From positions 174,147 through 238,146 of the forward strand of contig NZ_JAVJSX010000001.1 in assembly GCF_040219215.1 (NCBI RefSeq): a DNA stretch of 64,000 nucleotides, given 5' to 3'. Position numbers and translations under genes: made by a program. Shown piece by piece: positions 44,395 through 52,684 of this stretch. The notes under the pieces were generated by a model. That model did no database searches, was not told where the DNA came from, and was given only the letters and a program-made list of their open reading frames with translations. This stretch comes from Thalassobaculum_A sp040219215 (GTDB taxonomy: Bacteria; Pseudomonadota; Alphaproteobacteria; Thalassobaculales; Thalassobaculaceae). Each line of letters begins with the position of its first letter. Position 1 is the stretch's first letter.

Positions 44395-45043
44395 AGGACT
44401 TGAGGTTTCGATCGGGCCGGTCCCGATCCTGCGCGGGGTCGAGTTGGCGGTACCGAGCGGCGCGATGTGCGGGCTGATTGGCCGGAACGGCGCAGGCAAG
44501 ACCACCCTGATGCGCGGCGTGATGGGACTGTTGAAGGCCCATGCCGGGGTCATCCGGTTCGACGACGACGATCTCCTGGCGATGAATGGTTTCGAGCGGG
44601 CCAGGATCGGGATCGGCTACATGCCGGAAGATCGCAAGCTGGTTCCGGCGCTGACCGTCGAAGAGAACGTGATGCTGCCGGTATGGTCGACCGGGATCGA
44701 ACAGCCGCAGGACAGGCTCCGGTGGATCTACGATCTGATGCCTGAAGTCGAGGAGTTCCGCAGCCGGCCGTCGATGAGCCTGTCCGGTGGACAGCAGAAA
44801 CTGGTGGCCTTGGCCCGGGCGCTGATGGTCGGTCGACGCTTGCTCCTGCTGGACGAACCGACCGAGGGGATTGCCCCGATCCTGGCTCGGCGGATCGTCG
44901 ATGTCCTCTCGAACCTAAAGGGCCAGGGGATGTCGGTTCTGATCGCCGAATCCAACGACACCCATTTGCACGGCCTGCTTGACCAGACCTATGTGATCGA
45001 GCGCGGCAGCGTCCTGCGCCGCGAGGAGGCGGCCGTTACCTGA
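44381..45043 (+). CDS. Liv-type ABC transporter ATP-binding protein (LivF-like)
   Basis: 220 residues from ATG 44381 (GCAGGAGG upstream, inside livG). Walker A GRNGAGKTT, signature LSGGQQKLVALARAL, Walker B LLLLDEPTEGIAP. PEDRKLVPALTVEENVMLP is a LivF hallmark. Slightly shorter than typical LivF (~233). Completes the importer; the cupin gene starts 54 bp later with its own AGGAGG-like site. Confidence 0.92.
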   Translation: MLAVEGLEVSIGPVPILRGVELAVPSGAMCGLIGRNGAGKTTLMRGVMGLLKAHAGVIRFDDDDLLAMNGFERARIGIGYMPEDRKLVPALTVEENVMLPVWSTGIEQPQDRLRWIYDLMPEVEEFRSRPSMSLSGGQQKLVALARALMVGRRLLLLDEPTEGIAPILARRIVDVLSNLKGQGMSVLIAESNDTHLHGLLDQTYVIERGSVLRREEAAVT

Positions 45044-45097
45044 CAGGCCACAGAGCCTGATCGCATAAGCGAGAAAGAAGAAACGGGAGGTGTTGAT

Positions 45098-45763
45098 ATG
45101 TCCGCTACCGGTTATCTGCTTCGGCAGATGGTAGATCGCCTGGAGCCGGGGGCACGCTTTGCTGAGCCGCTGCCCGCTCTGAACCGGGTGCTGTTCTGTC
45201 ACCGCGGCAGTTTCGAGACCGGCGACGGTGTGGCATTCGCCGAAGACAGCGCATGGTATGGCTCGGATGCCGTCGCCATTGCCGCCGGACCGGATGGCGC
45301 GGTGGTGTGGCGGTGGGAACTGGCACCGGAAGATTCAGAACCGGTTCTGGCAAGCGGGGAGGGAGTGACTTCGACCGAGAATTTGACGGCGCCGCTTGAT
45401 GGTCCCGATCCGGCTGCGGAGTGGATCATGCGCTGCGACAGTGTCAAATTCCCGATCGGAGGCGCTGCACTCACACACACTCACCAGGGGCCGGGCATCC
45501 GGTGCCTGCGCCAGGGGCAGATCCGCATCGACACGCCCGCTGGGTCGACCCATTATCTGCCTGGTCAGGCTTGGTTCGAGCCAGGTCCCGATCCCGTCTT
45601 CGCCCAAGCCAGCGAGCTTGAGTGCACCAAATTCGTCCGTGTAATGGTCCTTCCCGCCGAACTCCGCGGCAAATCCTCCATCCAGTACGTCAATCCCGAC
45701 GATCACGAGAAGCCCAAATCCCAACGGTATACAGGCTATGTCGACGAACCCATCGAGCACTGA
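45098..45763 (+). CDS. Cupin-domain protein
   Basis: 221 residues with ACGGGAGG upstream. The second half is a cupin barrel: ALTHTHQGPGIRCLRQGQIR carries the two His and a Glu/Gln-like position, and HYLPGQAWFEPGPDP the second motif. The first half may be a degenerate second cupin. Likely a small metal-binding enzyme or sensor. Its end overlaps the ThDP enzyme gene by 26 bp, which ties the two functions together. Reaction unknown. Confidence 0.8.
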   Translation: MSATGYLLRQMVDRLEPGARFAEPLPALNRVLFCHRGSFETGDGVAFAEDSAWYGSDAVAIAAGPDGAVVWRWELAPEDSEPVLASGEGVTSTENLTAPLDGPDPAAEWIMRCDSVKFPIGGAALTHTHQGPGIRCLRQGQIRIDTPAGSTHYLPGQAWFEPGPDPVFAQASELECTKFVRVMVLPAELRGKSSIQYVNPDDHEKPKSQRYTGYVDEPIEH

Positions 45764-47441
45764 CCGAACCAACACCGGCCGCATCGGCGGCCATATTCTG
45801 GTGGACTGCCTGAGGGCGCATGGCGTCGATCTGGCGTTCGCCGTTCCGGGCGAAAGCTACCTCGCCGTGCTGGACGGGCTGGTAGACGCGCCGGAAATCC
45901 GCACCGTGGTGTGCCGCCAGGAAGGCGGCGCCGCGATGATGGCGGAGGCGTACGGCAAGCTGACCGGCAAGCCCGGGATCTGCATGGTGACCCGCGGTCC
46001 CGGCGCCACCAACGCGAGCGCCGGCGTGCACATCGCGTTCCAGGATTCCACGCCGATGATCCTGCTGGTCGGCCAGGTCGGCCGCGAGATGGTGGACCGC
46101 GAGGCGTTTCAGGAGATCGACTACCGCCGGATGTTCGGCCAGATGGCCAAGTGGGTGGCGCAGATCGACGATCCGGCACGCATCCCGGAATACATCAGCC
46201 GGGCGTTCCACACCGCCGTGTCCGGCCGGCCCGGACCAGTCGTGCTAGCGCTGCCGGAGGACATGCTCGTCGAGCGGGCACCGGTATCGGATTTCGATCC
46301 CTACAAGCGCAGCGAACCGCACCCGGGTCCGGCCGATCTGGCCCGGTTCCGAGAGATGCTTGCTGCTGCTAAGAAGCCGCTGGTGATTGTCGGCGGCGGA
46401 GGCTGGGATGCAGACACATCGGCGTCCCTGGCCCGTTTTGCCGAGGCCAACAAGCTGTCGGTCGGAGCGTCGTTCCGCTGCCAGGATTATCTCGACAACC
46501 GGCATCCGAATTATGTCGGCCATGTCGGGATCGGCATCGACCCCAAGCTCGGCGCCCGGGTGCGCGACAGCGACCTGCTGATCGTCGTGGGTGCCCGGCT
46601 TGGCGAGATGACCACCAGTGGCTACTCGTTGCTGGAGATCCCGCGCCCACGCCAGGGGCTGGTGCATGTCCACGCCGGTGCGGACGAGTTGGGACGGGTC
46701 TACCAGACCGACCTGCCGATCCACGCCAGCCAGCGCGCCTTCCTGGCGGCGGTGGCGGAGATGCAACCGGTGGACTCATCGGCCTGGGCGTCGGAGACGC
46801 CGGTGGCGCGGGCAGATTACGAGGCGCTGCTGAAGCCGCTGCCGACACCCGGATCGGTGCAGATGGCCGACGTGGTCGGCTGGCTCGACCGACAGTTGCC
46901 GGACGATGCGATCGTGGCCAACGGTGCCGGCAATTACGCGACCTGGGTCCATCGCTACTACCGCTACAAAGGATTTCGGACGTGCCTGGCGCCGACCTGC
47001 GGGTCGATGGGGTATGGCGTGCCGGCTGGAGTGGCGGCCAAGCTTGTGCATCCGGATCGCACGGTCGTCTCCGTGTCCGGCGACGGCTGCTACATGATGC
47101 ACGGCCAGGAACTGGCGACTGCGGTCCAGTACGGGGTCAACACCATTTTTCTCGTGGTGAACAACGGCATGTTCGGCACGATTCGTATGCACCAGGAGCG
47201 GGAGTATCCGAACCGCATCAGTGCCACCGAGCTGCGCAACCCGGACTTTGCGGCCCTGGCCGTGGCTTACGGGGCCCATGGAGAGGTGGTGACCCGCACG
47301 GAGGACTTCGCCGGTGCGTTCGAGCGCGCAAAGGCATCCGGCCGGCCGGCGCTGATCGAGATCAGGGTCGATCCGGAAGCCCTTACCCCGGTTCGGTCCC
47401 TGACCCAGATCCGTGAAGCGGCGATCGCCAGCGGCCTCTGA
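45738..47441 (+). CDS. Thiamine-diphosphate-dependent enzyme (acetolactate-synthase-like)
   Basis: 567 residues. N-terminal PYR domain with catalytic Glu E62 in RQEGGAAMMAEAYG and the loop VTRGPGATNASAGVH; central domain with VGARLGEMTTSGY; C-terminal PP domain with the ThDP/Mg motif SGDGCYMMHGQELATA ... VVNNGMFG. It decarboxylates or ligates a 2-keto acid. True IlvB is usually next to ilvH/ilvC, and neither is here, so a catabolic decarboxylase or carboligase fits better. It is the last gene of the importer-cupin run. Confidence 0.9.
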   Translation: MSTNPSSTDRTNTGRIGGHILVDCLRAHGVDLAFAVPGESYLAVLDGLVDAPEIRTVVCRQEGGAAMMAEAYGKLTGKPGICMVTRGPGATNASAGVHIAFQDSTPMILLVGQVGREMVDREAFQEIDYRRMFGQMAKWVAQIDDPARIPEYISRAFHTAVSGRPGPVVLALPEDMLVERAPVSDFDPYKRSEPHPGPADLARFREMLAAAKKPLVIVGGGGWDADTSASLARFAEANKLSVGASFRCQDYLDNRHPNYVGHVGIGIDPKLGARVRDSDLLIVVGARLGEMTTSGYSLLEIPRPRQGLVHVHAGADELGRVYQTDLPIHASQRAFLAAVAEMQPVDSSAWASETPVARADYEALLKPLPTPGSVQMADVVGWLDRQLPDDAIVANGAGNYATWVHRYYRYKGFRTCLAPTCGSMGYGVPAGVAAKLVHPDRTVVSVSGDGCYMMHGQELATAVQYGVNTIFLVVNNGMFGTIRMHQEREYPNRISATELRNPDFAALAVAYGAHGEVVTRTEDFAGAFERAKASGRPALIEIRVDPEALTPVRSLTQIREAAIASGL

Positions 47442-47497
47442 AGGGCTCCGGCGGGTCCTGTCGAAAGTTCTTTATAGCGGACGGGATCTGTTTTAAT

Positions 47498-47536
47498 GGA
47501 TGTCGCCTGCCGTGCAGCTCCACTGCGGCGACATCC
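47498..47536 (+). other. Two-tier hairpin upstream of DUF1737/metZ
   Basis: GGATGTCGCC (47498-47507) and its exact complement GGCGACATCC (47527-47536) enclose an inner GCAG-CTCCA-CTGC hairpin. The structure ends 14 bp before the ATG of the DUF1737 gene. It does not match the SAM-II consensus as I know it, and no T-run follows. It may be a terminator for the ThDP gene or a regulatory leader for metZ. Confidence 0.55.
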
Positions 47537-47550
47537 AACGGACCCTGCCG

Positions 47551-47754
47551 ATGACTGACACGCCTCGCAAAGCCTACCGGCTGCTCACCGGCCCCGACAC
47601 CGCGGAGTTCTGCCTGCGGGTCAGCGGTGCGCTGCAGGAGGGCTATCGGCTGTGGGGCGGTCCGGTGATGACGCTCGGCCCCGACGGCATGGTCGTCGGT
47701 CAGGCGGTGGTGTTGCCCGATTACCTCGAAGCTCCGAAGGCGGAATCCCGATGA
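47551..47754 (+). CDS. DUF1737-domain small protein
   Basis: 67 residues from ATG 47551 (an in-frame ATG at 47500 lies in the leader hairpin). The sequence YRLLTGPDTAEFCLRVSGAL followed by GYRLWGGPVMT and GQAVVLPDY fits DUF1737 (PF08410). It overlaps the metZ start by 4 bp (ATGA) and is thus co-translated with it. Function unknown; the family is often found beside metabolic enzymes. Confidence 0.8.
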   Translation: MTDTPRKAYRLLTGPDTAEFCLRVSGALQEGYRLWGGPVMTLGPDGMVVGQAVVLPDYLEAPKAESR

Positions 47755-48944
47755 CCGATCAATCCGACTGGCGTCCCGCGACCAAGCTGGTGCGCGGCGG
47801 CCTGCGCCGTTCGCAGTTTCGCGAGACCAGTGAAGCGCTGTTCCTGAACTCCGGCTTCGTCTACGACGATGCGGCCCAGGCCGAGGCGGCGTTCAACGGC
47901 GACGTCGACGTCTTCATCGACTCCCGCAACGGCAACCCGACGGTCGCAACGTTCGAGGATCGGCTGGCGGCGCTGGAAGGCGCGGCGGCCTGCCGGGCGA
48001 CCGCAACGGGCATGGCGGCGGTGTTCGCTGCCCTGTTGTGTCAGGTCAAGGCGGGCGATCGGGTGGTGGCGGCGCGAGAACTGTTCGGGTCGTGCCATTA
48101 CATTATAGCCAAGCTGCTGCCGCGCTGGGGCGTGGAGGTCGAGTTCGTCAAGGGCACCGATCTCGACGCCTGGGAGAAGGCATTGTCGCGGCCGACCACC
48201 GTCACCTTCCTGGAGAGTCCGTCCAACCCGATGCTCGACATCGTCGACATCGCAGCGGTCACCGAGTTGTCGCACCGGGCCGGTGCCCGGCTGGTGATCG
48301 ACAATGTGTTCGCTACTCCGCTGTTCCAGCGCCCGTTGGAACTCGGCGCCGACGTCGTCGTCTATTCCGCGACCAAGCACATCGACGGGCAGGGGCGTTG
48401 CCTGGGCGGTGCCGTGCTGGGCGCCAAGGACTTCATCGACGACGTGTTCCAGCCGTTCTATCGGAACACCGGCCCGTCGATGAGCCCGTTCAACGCTTGG
48501 GTCATGGCTAAGGCCCTGGAGACCCTGGATCTGCGGGTCGAGAGGCAGACCACGAACGCGGCACGGATCGCCGGCTGGTTCGAGGCGCGTTCCGACATCA
48601 AGCAGGTGCGATACCCCGGAATGGCAAGCCATCCACAGCACGAACTGGCCAAGCGGCAGATGTCCGGGTTCGGCAGCCTGGTGACGATTGAACTGCCGGG
48701 TGGCAAGGCGGCGGCGTTCAAGTTTCTCGATGCCCTGTCGTTGATCGACATCTCGAACAACCTCGGCGACGCCAAGTCGCTGGTCTGCCATCCGTCGACC
48801 ACGACTCATTCCCGCCTGACCGAGGCCGAGCGCCTGGACATCGGTGTCACCGAAGGTGTGGTGCGCCTGTCGATCGGCCTGGAGGCCCCCGATGACCTGC
48901 TGGAGGATATCGAGCAGGCGCTGGCGGCAGCCTCGGCGGCCTGA
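47751..48944 (+). CDS. metZ: O-succinylhomoserine sulfhydrylase MetZ
   Basis: 397 residues from ATG 47751. Cys/Met-metabolism PLP enzyme; the cofactor lysine is K209 in YSATKHIDGQGR. KLVRGGLRRSQFRETSEALF at the start and NTGPSMSPFNAWVMAKALET later are characteristic of the MetZ branch. It makes homocysteine from O-succinylhomoserine and sulfide in methionine synthesis. Other gamma-synthase-like activities share this fold, but the overall match favours MetZ. Convergent with the His-rich protein gene 5 bp away. Confidence 0.92.
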   Translation: MTDQSDWRPATKLVRGGLRRSQFRETSEALFLNSGFVYDDAAQAEAAFNGDVDVFIDSRNGNPTVATFEDRLAALEGAAACRATATGMAAVFAALLCQVKAGDRVVAARELFGSCHYIIAKLLPRWGVEVEFVKGTDLDAWEKALSRPTTVTFLESPSNPMLDIVDIAAVTELSHRAGARLVIDNVFATPLFQRPLELGADVVVYSATKHIDGQGRCLGGAVLGAKDFIDDVFQPFYRNTGPSMSPFNAWVMAKALETLDLRVERQTTNAARIAGWFEARSDIKQVRYPGMASHPQHELAKRQMSGFGSLVTIELPGGKAAAFKFLDALSLIDISNNLGDAKSLVCHPSTTTHSRLTEAERLDIGVTEGVVRLSIGLEAPDDLLEDIEQALAAASAA

Positions 48945-48949
48945 GTTCG

Positions 48950-49399
48950 TCAATTCATGCTGACGATCCGCCAACTGCCGTCCGGCTGCCGGCAGGCGGT
49001 GCCGTAGCTCTCGACCGGGCGGCCGTTCACATAGGCGGTGGTGGTGTACTCGCGGCAGTACGCCTGAGGTGGCGCCTGCAGGTACATCGGCGGCCGCTGG
49101 ATGATGACCGGCGGAGGGGGCTCTACCACAACGTATCTTGGCGGCGGTGGTGGCGGTGTCATGTCCCAGATAAACAGGCCTGAGATGCTGCTGCCGCGGT
49201 GGCGATGATGGTGCCGTCGGTGACGGTGATGACCATGCCAGCCGTGGTCCCACCCGCCGTGGTGGCGCCAATGATCGTGGCGGTCACCGCCGCGGTGCCG
49301 GTGGTCGGCCTTCGCCGTCCCGGCCTGGGCGATGAAGAGGGGCAGTCCCAACGCCAGCATGGCGAGCCCCCTGATCAACAACCCTGAGCACCTGAACAT
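48950..49399 (-). CDS. Exported His/Pro-rich protein with 17-kDa-antigen-like C-terminus
   Basis: 149 residues from ATG 49399, with an excellent AGGAGG site. Signal peptide to about KADHRH, then a very His-rich stretch (HHRHRRHHHRHRG among others, residues ~33-75), a Pro-rich linker, and a C-terminal YCREYTTTAYVNGRPVESYG ... CRQPDGSWRIVS that resembles the end of 17-kDa surface-antigen/glycine-zipper proteins. Probably periplasmic or outer-membrane and metal-binding. Last gene of the sigma-factor cluster, 40 bp after the sensor gene. Confidence 0.78.
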   Translation of the reverse strand: MFRCSGLLIRGLAMLALGLPLFIAQAGTAKADHRHRGGDRHDHWRHHGGWDHGWHGHHRHRRHHHRHRGSSISGLFIWDMTPPPPPPRYVVVEPPPPVIIQRPPMYLQAPPQAYCREYTTTAYVNGRPVESYGTACRQPDGSWRIVSMN

Positions 49400-49439
49400 C
49401 TGCCTTTCCTCCTGCGGCGCCCTTCGATCGAAGAGCAGC

Positions 49440-49910
49440 CTAGTTGCGACCGGCTTTTCGCCGTTCCCATTCCCGACTGCGTTCCACCACGGCTCGCCGC
49501 TGCTCCGGGGTGAGTTGGCTGACCACATCGACCATCACCGCATTGATCGCGGTATAGAATTCGCTCATCTCCGTGCGCATTACAGCCAGGGCATTTGTGT
49601 AGGCCTGTCGGTCGAATGGTTCGGCTTCCAGCGCGGCGGTCACCGCCTCGCGCGAGCGGCGCATGTCATCGCGCAGCGGCTTGATTTCCTTGGCATGCTC
49701 TTGCCAAGCGCGTTCCAGAGCCGGGGCGCCTTCGGGTCCGAGCGCGCGGTGCATCCAGCCGGGAGCCGCACCTTCCGCCGTCGTCCGTTCCATCCGGTGA
49801 TGCGGACGGTGCGGATCGAGCCAGCGTCCGACCATCAAGCCACCCAGGAACAGGTTCACGACCAGCGACGCGAACAACGCAATCGATACCAGGCGCAGAC
49901 GGCTCGTCAT
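49440..49910 (-). CDS. Periplasmic heavy-metal sensor-like protein (CnrX/Spy-type)
   Basis: 156 residues from ATG 49910, overlapping the previous stop by 4 bp; the extension to 50099 lies inside that gene. An N-terminal membrane anchor (LVSIALFASLVVNLFLGGLM) is followed by an all-helical region ending QLTPEQRRAVVERSREWERR. That LTPEQR-type motif and layout fit the metal-resistance/Spy family. CnrX in Cupriavidus senses Ni/Co and relays to an anti-sigma factor; the adjacent genes here suggest the same logic. Confidence 0.8.
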   Translation of the reverse strand: MTSRLRLVSIALFASLVVNLFLGGLMVGRWLDPHRPHHRMERTTAEGAAPGWMHRALGPEGAPALERAWQEHAKEIKPLRDDMRRSREAVTAALEAEPFDRQAYTNALAVMRTEMSEFYTAINAVMVDVVSQLTPEQRRAVVERSREWERRKAGRN

Positions 49911-50365
49911 GGCAGGAACTCCACGAAGCCGGCACCCGACGCCATGGCTGCGGCATCGGCGACCGGGTCGTAGTCGGCGTAAAGGCCAGAGGCGTCGGCC
50001 ACCGAGACGTCGGAAGTGGTGACACCGACAACGATCCCGATCACTGCGGCAGCGACCAGTCCGGCCGCCGGCCGCCACGGTGCGCCGAAGAACGGCCACA
50101 ACCCTGCCAGCCGATCAGCCCAGCCCACGCCGGCACGCTCTGGAATGTTCTTGAGCGCGACCCGAAGCGCCGGGTTTGGGATTGGGGTCGGGAGGGTATC
50201 CAGCAGATTGTCGAACGCCGCCGCATTGGCAGCTTCGGCGGCCAGATCCGGGTCCGAGGCAACCATACGAAGGGCATCATCGCGCTCGGTCGACGGCCAT
50301 CGGTCCGGATTGGCGCCATAGGCCGCGAGCAGGGCACGTACCCGATCCGCCGTCACTACTGTCAT
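49907..50365 (-). CDS. Probable membrane anti-sigma factor
   Basis: 152 residues with one central membrane segment (AAGLVAAAVIGIVVGVTT, residues ~98-115). The soluble N-terminus has the helical composition of anti-sigma domains (LLAAYGANPDRWPSTERDDA) but lacks a zinc HxxxCxxC motif. Start overlaps the ECF sigma gene by 4 bp and its end overlaps the CnrX-like gene. The call rests mostly on this context. Confidence 0.7.
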   Translation of the reverse strand: MTVVTADRVRALLAAYGANPDRWPSTERDDALRMVASDPDLAAEAANAAAFDNLLDTLPTPIPNPALRVALKNIPERAGVGWADRLAGLWPFFGAPWRPAAGLVAAAVIGIVVGVTTSDVSVADASGLYADYDPVADAAAMASGAGFVEFLP

Positions 50366-50934
50366 GGCTCACCTCCGATCAGGTCGGCGCGCTGGCCTTC
50401 GAGTGCCGCACGCAAGGCCCGCCGTCCGCGGGCCAGGAGTGATTCAAGCGCCTCTACCGAGACGCCCAGAACGTCCGCCGCCTCGGCGCCGGACCGTTGT
50501 TCATAATGCACCAGCACGATCGCCGTCCGCTGCCGCTCGGGCAAGGTGTCGAGTGCCTCGCGCACCGCCGCCGAGGTCTGGCGGGCGGAGATCTGGCGGT
50601 CGGCTTGGTCGGCGGTATCCACCAGGACTACGGTCTCCGGGTCGACGGTCGGTCGCCGGCGTCGCAACCGGTCGAGGGCGGCGTTGCGTGCGATCCGATA
50701 CATCCAGGTCGATACCTTGGCCGCCGGGGTCCAGCGCGCTGCGGTGCGCCAGACCGCCAGGTAGGCGTCCTGGACGACATCCTCGGCACTGGCCCGGTCG
50801 CCGACCAGCCGCTCGGCGAAGGCGAGCAGCCGGTCGGTGTGCCGGTCCACCAGGGCGCGATAGGCGACGGGATCGCCTTCGGCAATTCGAGGCATGAGAT
50901 CCGCATCGGGATCATCCTCCGGCATTCCCGTCAC
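50362..50934 (-). CDS. ECF-type RNA polymerase sigma factor
   Basis: 190 residues. Region 2 includes LVGDRASAEDVVQDAYLAVW and STWMYRIARNAALDRLRRRR; region 4 includes LDTLPERQRTAIVLVHYEQ and GAEAADVLGVSVEALESLLA. No extra C-terminal domain. It starts 18 bp after the EF-hand gene and overlaps the anti-sigma gene. Typically such a factor is freed on an envelope or metal signal and transcribes its own operon. Confidence 0.93.
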   Translation of the reverse strand: MTGMPEDDPDADLMPRIAEGDPVAYRALVDRHTDRLLAFAERLVGDRASAEDVVQDAYLAVWRTAARWTPAAKVSTWMYRIARNAALDRLRRRRPTVDPETVVLVDTADQADRQISARQTSAAVREALDTLPERQRTAIVLVHYEQRSGAEAADVLGVSVEALESLLARGRRALRAALEGQRADLIGGEP

Positions 50935-50952
50935 CGAGTCGTCGCCGGATGG

Positions 50953-51453
50953 TCAGTTCTTCGCGCCCGGCTGTCCCGGCTGAGCGTGGTGGTGCCCGCC
51001 GTGGTGCTTGCCGCCGCTGCGATGATGACGACGCTGCTTGGCGTCACGCATCTCCTCCATGGTCAGGGCGCCGTCACCATCGGCATCCATGCGCGCCAGC
51101 ATGGCGCCCTTGCGGGGATCGAACTCCTCGACAGAGAGCACGCCGTCGCCATCGCTGTCGAGCCAGAGCACCATCTTCTGGAGGCGCTCGATCCGCTGGG
51201 CCTTGCGGGCCTCATCCAGCTCCTCGACGCTCAGCTTGCCGTCGCCATTGGCGTCGGCCTTGGCGAAGCGGGCATCGCGGTAGGCGCGCATCTCGGCGGC
51301 GCTGACCTTGCCGTCCTTGTCGGCGTCCATTTCGGCGAAGTGCGCGTCGGCTCGCGCACTGTGCTTGCCGCCGCCATAGGCGAGGGCGGCGGTGCCGGCA
51401 CCGGCCGTGGCGAGGGCCAGCACGGCGGCGATCGTGAGTTTGCTGCGGGTCAT
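50953..51453 (-). CDS. Exported EF-hand calcium-binding protein
   Basis: 166 residues from ATG 51453 (CGGAGAA upstream). Signal peptide to about ALAYGG. Four EF-hand loops are plain: DADKDGKVSAAE, DANGDGKLSVEE, DSDGDGVLSVEE and DADGDGALTMEE, each with the D.D.DG...EE pattern of Ca2+ ligands. The C-terminus is His/Gly-rich (KHHGGHHHAQPGQPG). Probably periplasmic. It is the first gene of the sigma/anti-sigma/sensor cluster and may be both its target and a divalent-metal buffer. Confidence 0.9.
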   Translation of the reverse strand: MTRSKLTIAAVLALATAGAGTAALAYGGGKHSARADAHFAEMDADKDGKVSAAEMRAYRDARFAKADANGDGKLSVEELDEARKAQRIERLQKMVLWLDSDGDGVLSVEEFDPRKGAMLARMDADGDGALTMEEMRDAKQRRHHRSGGKHHGGHHHAQPGQPGAKN

Positions 51454-51620
51454 CGTCTGGTTCTCCGTTGGGGGGCGGGAGCGGCCGGGATCGCCCGACC
51501 TCATTTACTTCAACGTCCGCTCCACGGAGTTCCGTCGCACCTTTTCAATTGAGCCCCGATCCGGCTAGGCTCTCGCCGTCAAAAGACCATCCCAAGCAAT
51601 ACGCCCCGAGGAGACGAGCC

Positions 51621-52559
51621 ATGGCGGCCCCCCAGAACAAGGTCATCATCACCTGCGCCGTAACCGGCTCGATCCACACCCCGACCATGAGCCCGCACCT
51701 GCCGCTGACGCCGGACGAGATCGCCCAACAGTCGATCGCGGCGGCCGAAGCCGGCGCGTCCATCCTACACCTGCACGCCCGCAACCCGTCCGACGGCAGC
51801 CCGACGGCCGATCCGAAGGTGTTCATGGAGTTCCTGCCGCGCATCAAGCAGAACACCGACGCGGTGGTGAACATCACTACCGGCGGCGGCCACGGCATGA
51901 CCCTGGACGAGCGGCTTGCAGCCGCCTATGTGGCCAGCCCGGAGATGACCTCGCTGAACATGGGGTCGATGAATTTCGGCCTGTACCCGATTCTCGACAA
52001 GGTGAAGGAATTCCAGCATCCCTGGGAAGCCCAGTTTCTGGAGAATTCCCGTGATTTCATTTTTCGAAACACCTTCAAGGATATCGAGTACGTTCTTAAG
52101 GAATTAGGAGAAGGTCACGGCGTGCGCTTTGAGTATGAGTGCTACGACGTCGGCCACCTGTACAACTTGGCGCACTTCCTGGAGCGCGGCTTGGTGAAGC
52201 CGCCGCTGTTCGTCCAGACCATCTTCGGCATCCTCGGCGGCATCGGCGCCGACACCGAGAACCTGATGCACATGAAGCGGATTGCCGACAAGCTGTTCGG
52301 CGACCAGTACCGGTGGAGTGTTCTGGCCGCCGGCCGCCACCAGATGGGCTTCACGACCATGGCCGCCCTGAACGGCGGCAACGTGCGGGTCGGGCTGGAG
52401 GACAGCCTGTTCATCGGCAAGGGCAAGCTCGCCCAGAGCAACGCCGAGCAGGTCTCCAAGATCCGCCGGATCATCGAGGACATGAGCCTGGAGGTCGCGA
52501 CCCCCACAGAGGCCCGCGAGATGCTGGACCTCAAGGGCGGCGATCAGGTGAAGTTCTGA
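51621..52559 (+). CDS. BKACE-family (DUF849) beta-keto-acid cleavage enzyme
   Basis: 312 residues from ATG 51621 (CGAGGAGA upstream). Members condense a beta-keto acid with acetyl-CoA and cleave it to an acyl-CoA and acetoacetate. KVIITCAVTGSIHTPTMSPH supplies one Zn-binding region, ASILHLHARNP the HxH pair and RWSVLAAGRHQMGFTTMAAL the acidic and basic active-site segment near the C-terminus. The specific keto acid (3-keto-5-aminohexanoate, dehydrocarnitine and others) is unknown. The AroE-like gene follows after 125 bp. Confidence 0.92.
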   Translation: MAAPQNKVIITCAVTGSIHTPTMSPHLPLTPDEIAQQSIAAAEAGASILHLHARNPSDGSPTADPKVFMEFLPRIKQNTDAVVNITTGGGHGMTLDERLAAAYVASPEMTSLNMGSMNFGLYPILDKVKEFQHPWEAQFLENSRDFIFRNTFKDIEYVLKELGEGHGVRFEYECYDVGHLYNLAHFLERGLVKPPLFVQTIFGILGGIGADTENLMHMKRIADKLFGDQYRWSVLAAGRHQMGFTTMAALNGGNVRVGLEDSLFIGKGKLAQSNAEQVSKIRRIIEDMSLEVATPTEAREMLDLKGGDQVKF

Positions 52560-52566
52560 TCTGGAA

Positions 52567-52592
52567 TGGCCGCTGAGTAATCTCAGCCGCCA
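52567..52592 (+). terminator. Hairpin after the BKACE gene
   Basis: TGGC-C-GCTGAG-TAAT-CTCAGC-C-GCCA forms a ten-pair stem with one C.C mismatch, 8 bp after the BKACE stop, followed by TACTCTTTGA. A plausible terminator, so the AroE-like gene may have its own promoter in the rest of this gap. Confidence 0.5.
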
Positions 52593-52684
52593 TACTCTTT
52601 GACCAATGCATCGGCCCGATCCCTCCGACACTTGGACGTTCCAAGCACAGAGGCCGGGCCGACTGTCTACTGGAAGCGAGGCGC

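Noticed and set aside
47498..47536. SAM-II riboswitch before metZ
   Set aside because: The stem is strong, but the conserved SAM-II pseudoknot sequence as I know it is not present. Kept only as an unexplained hairpin.
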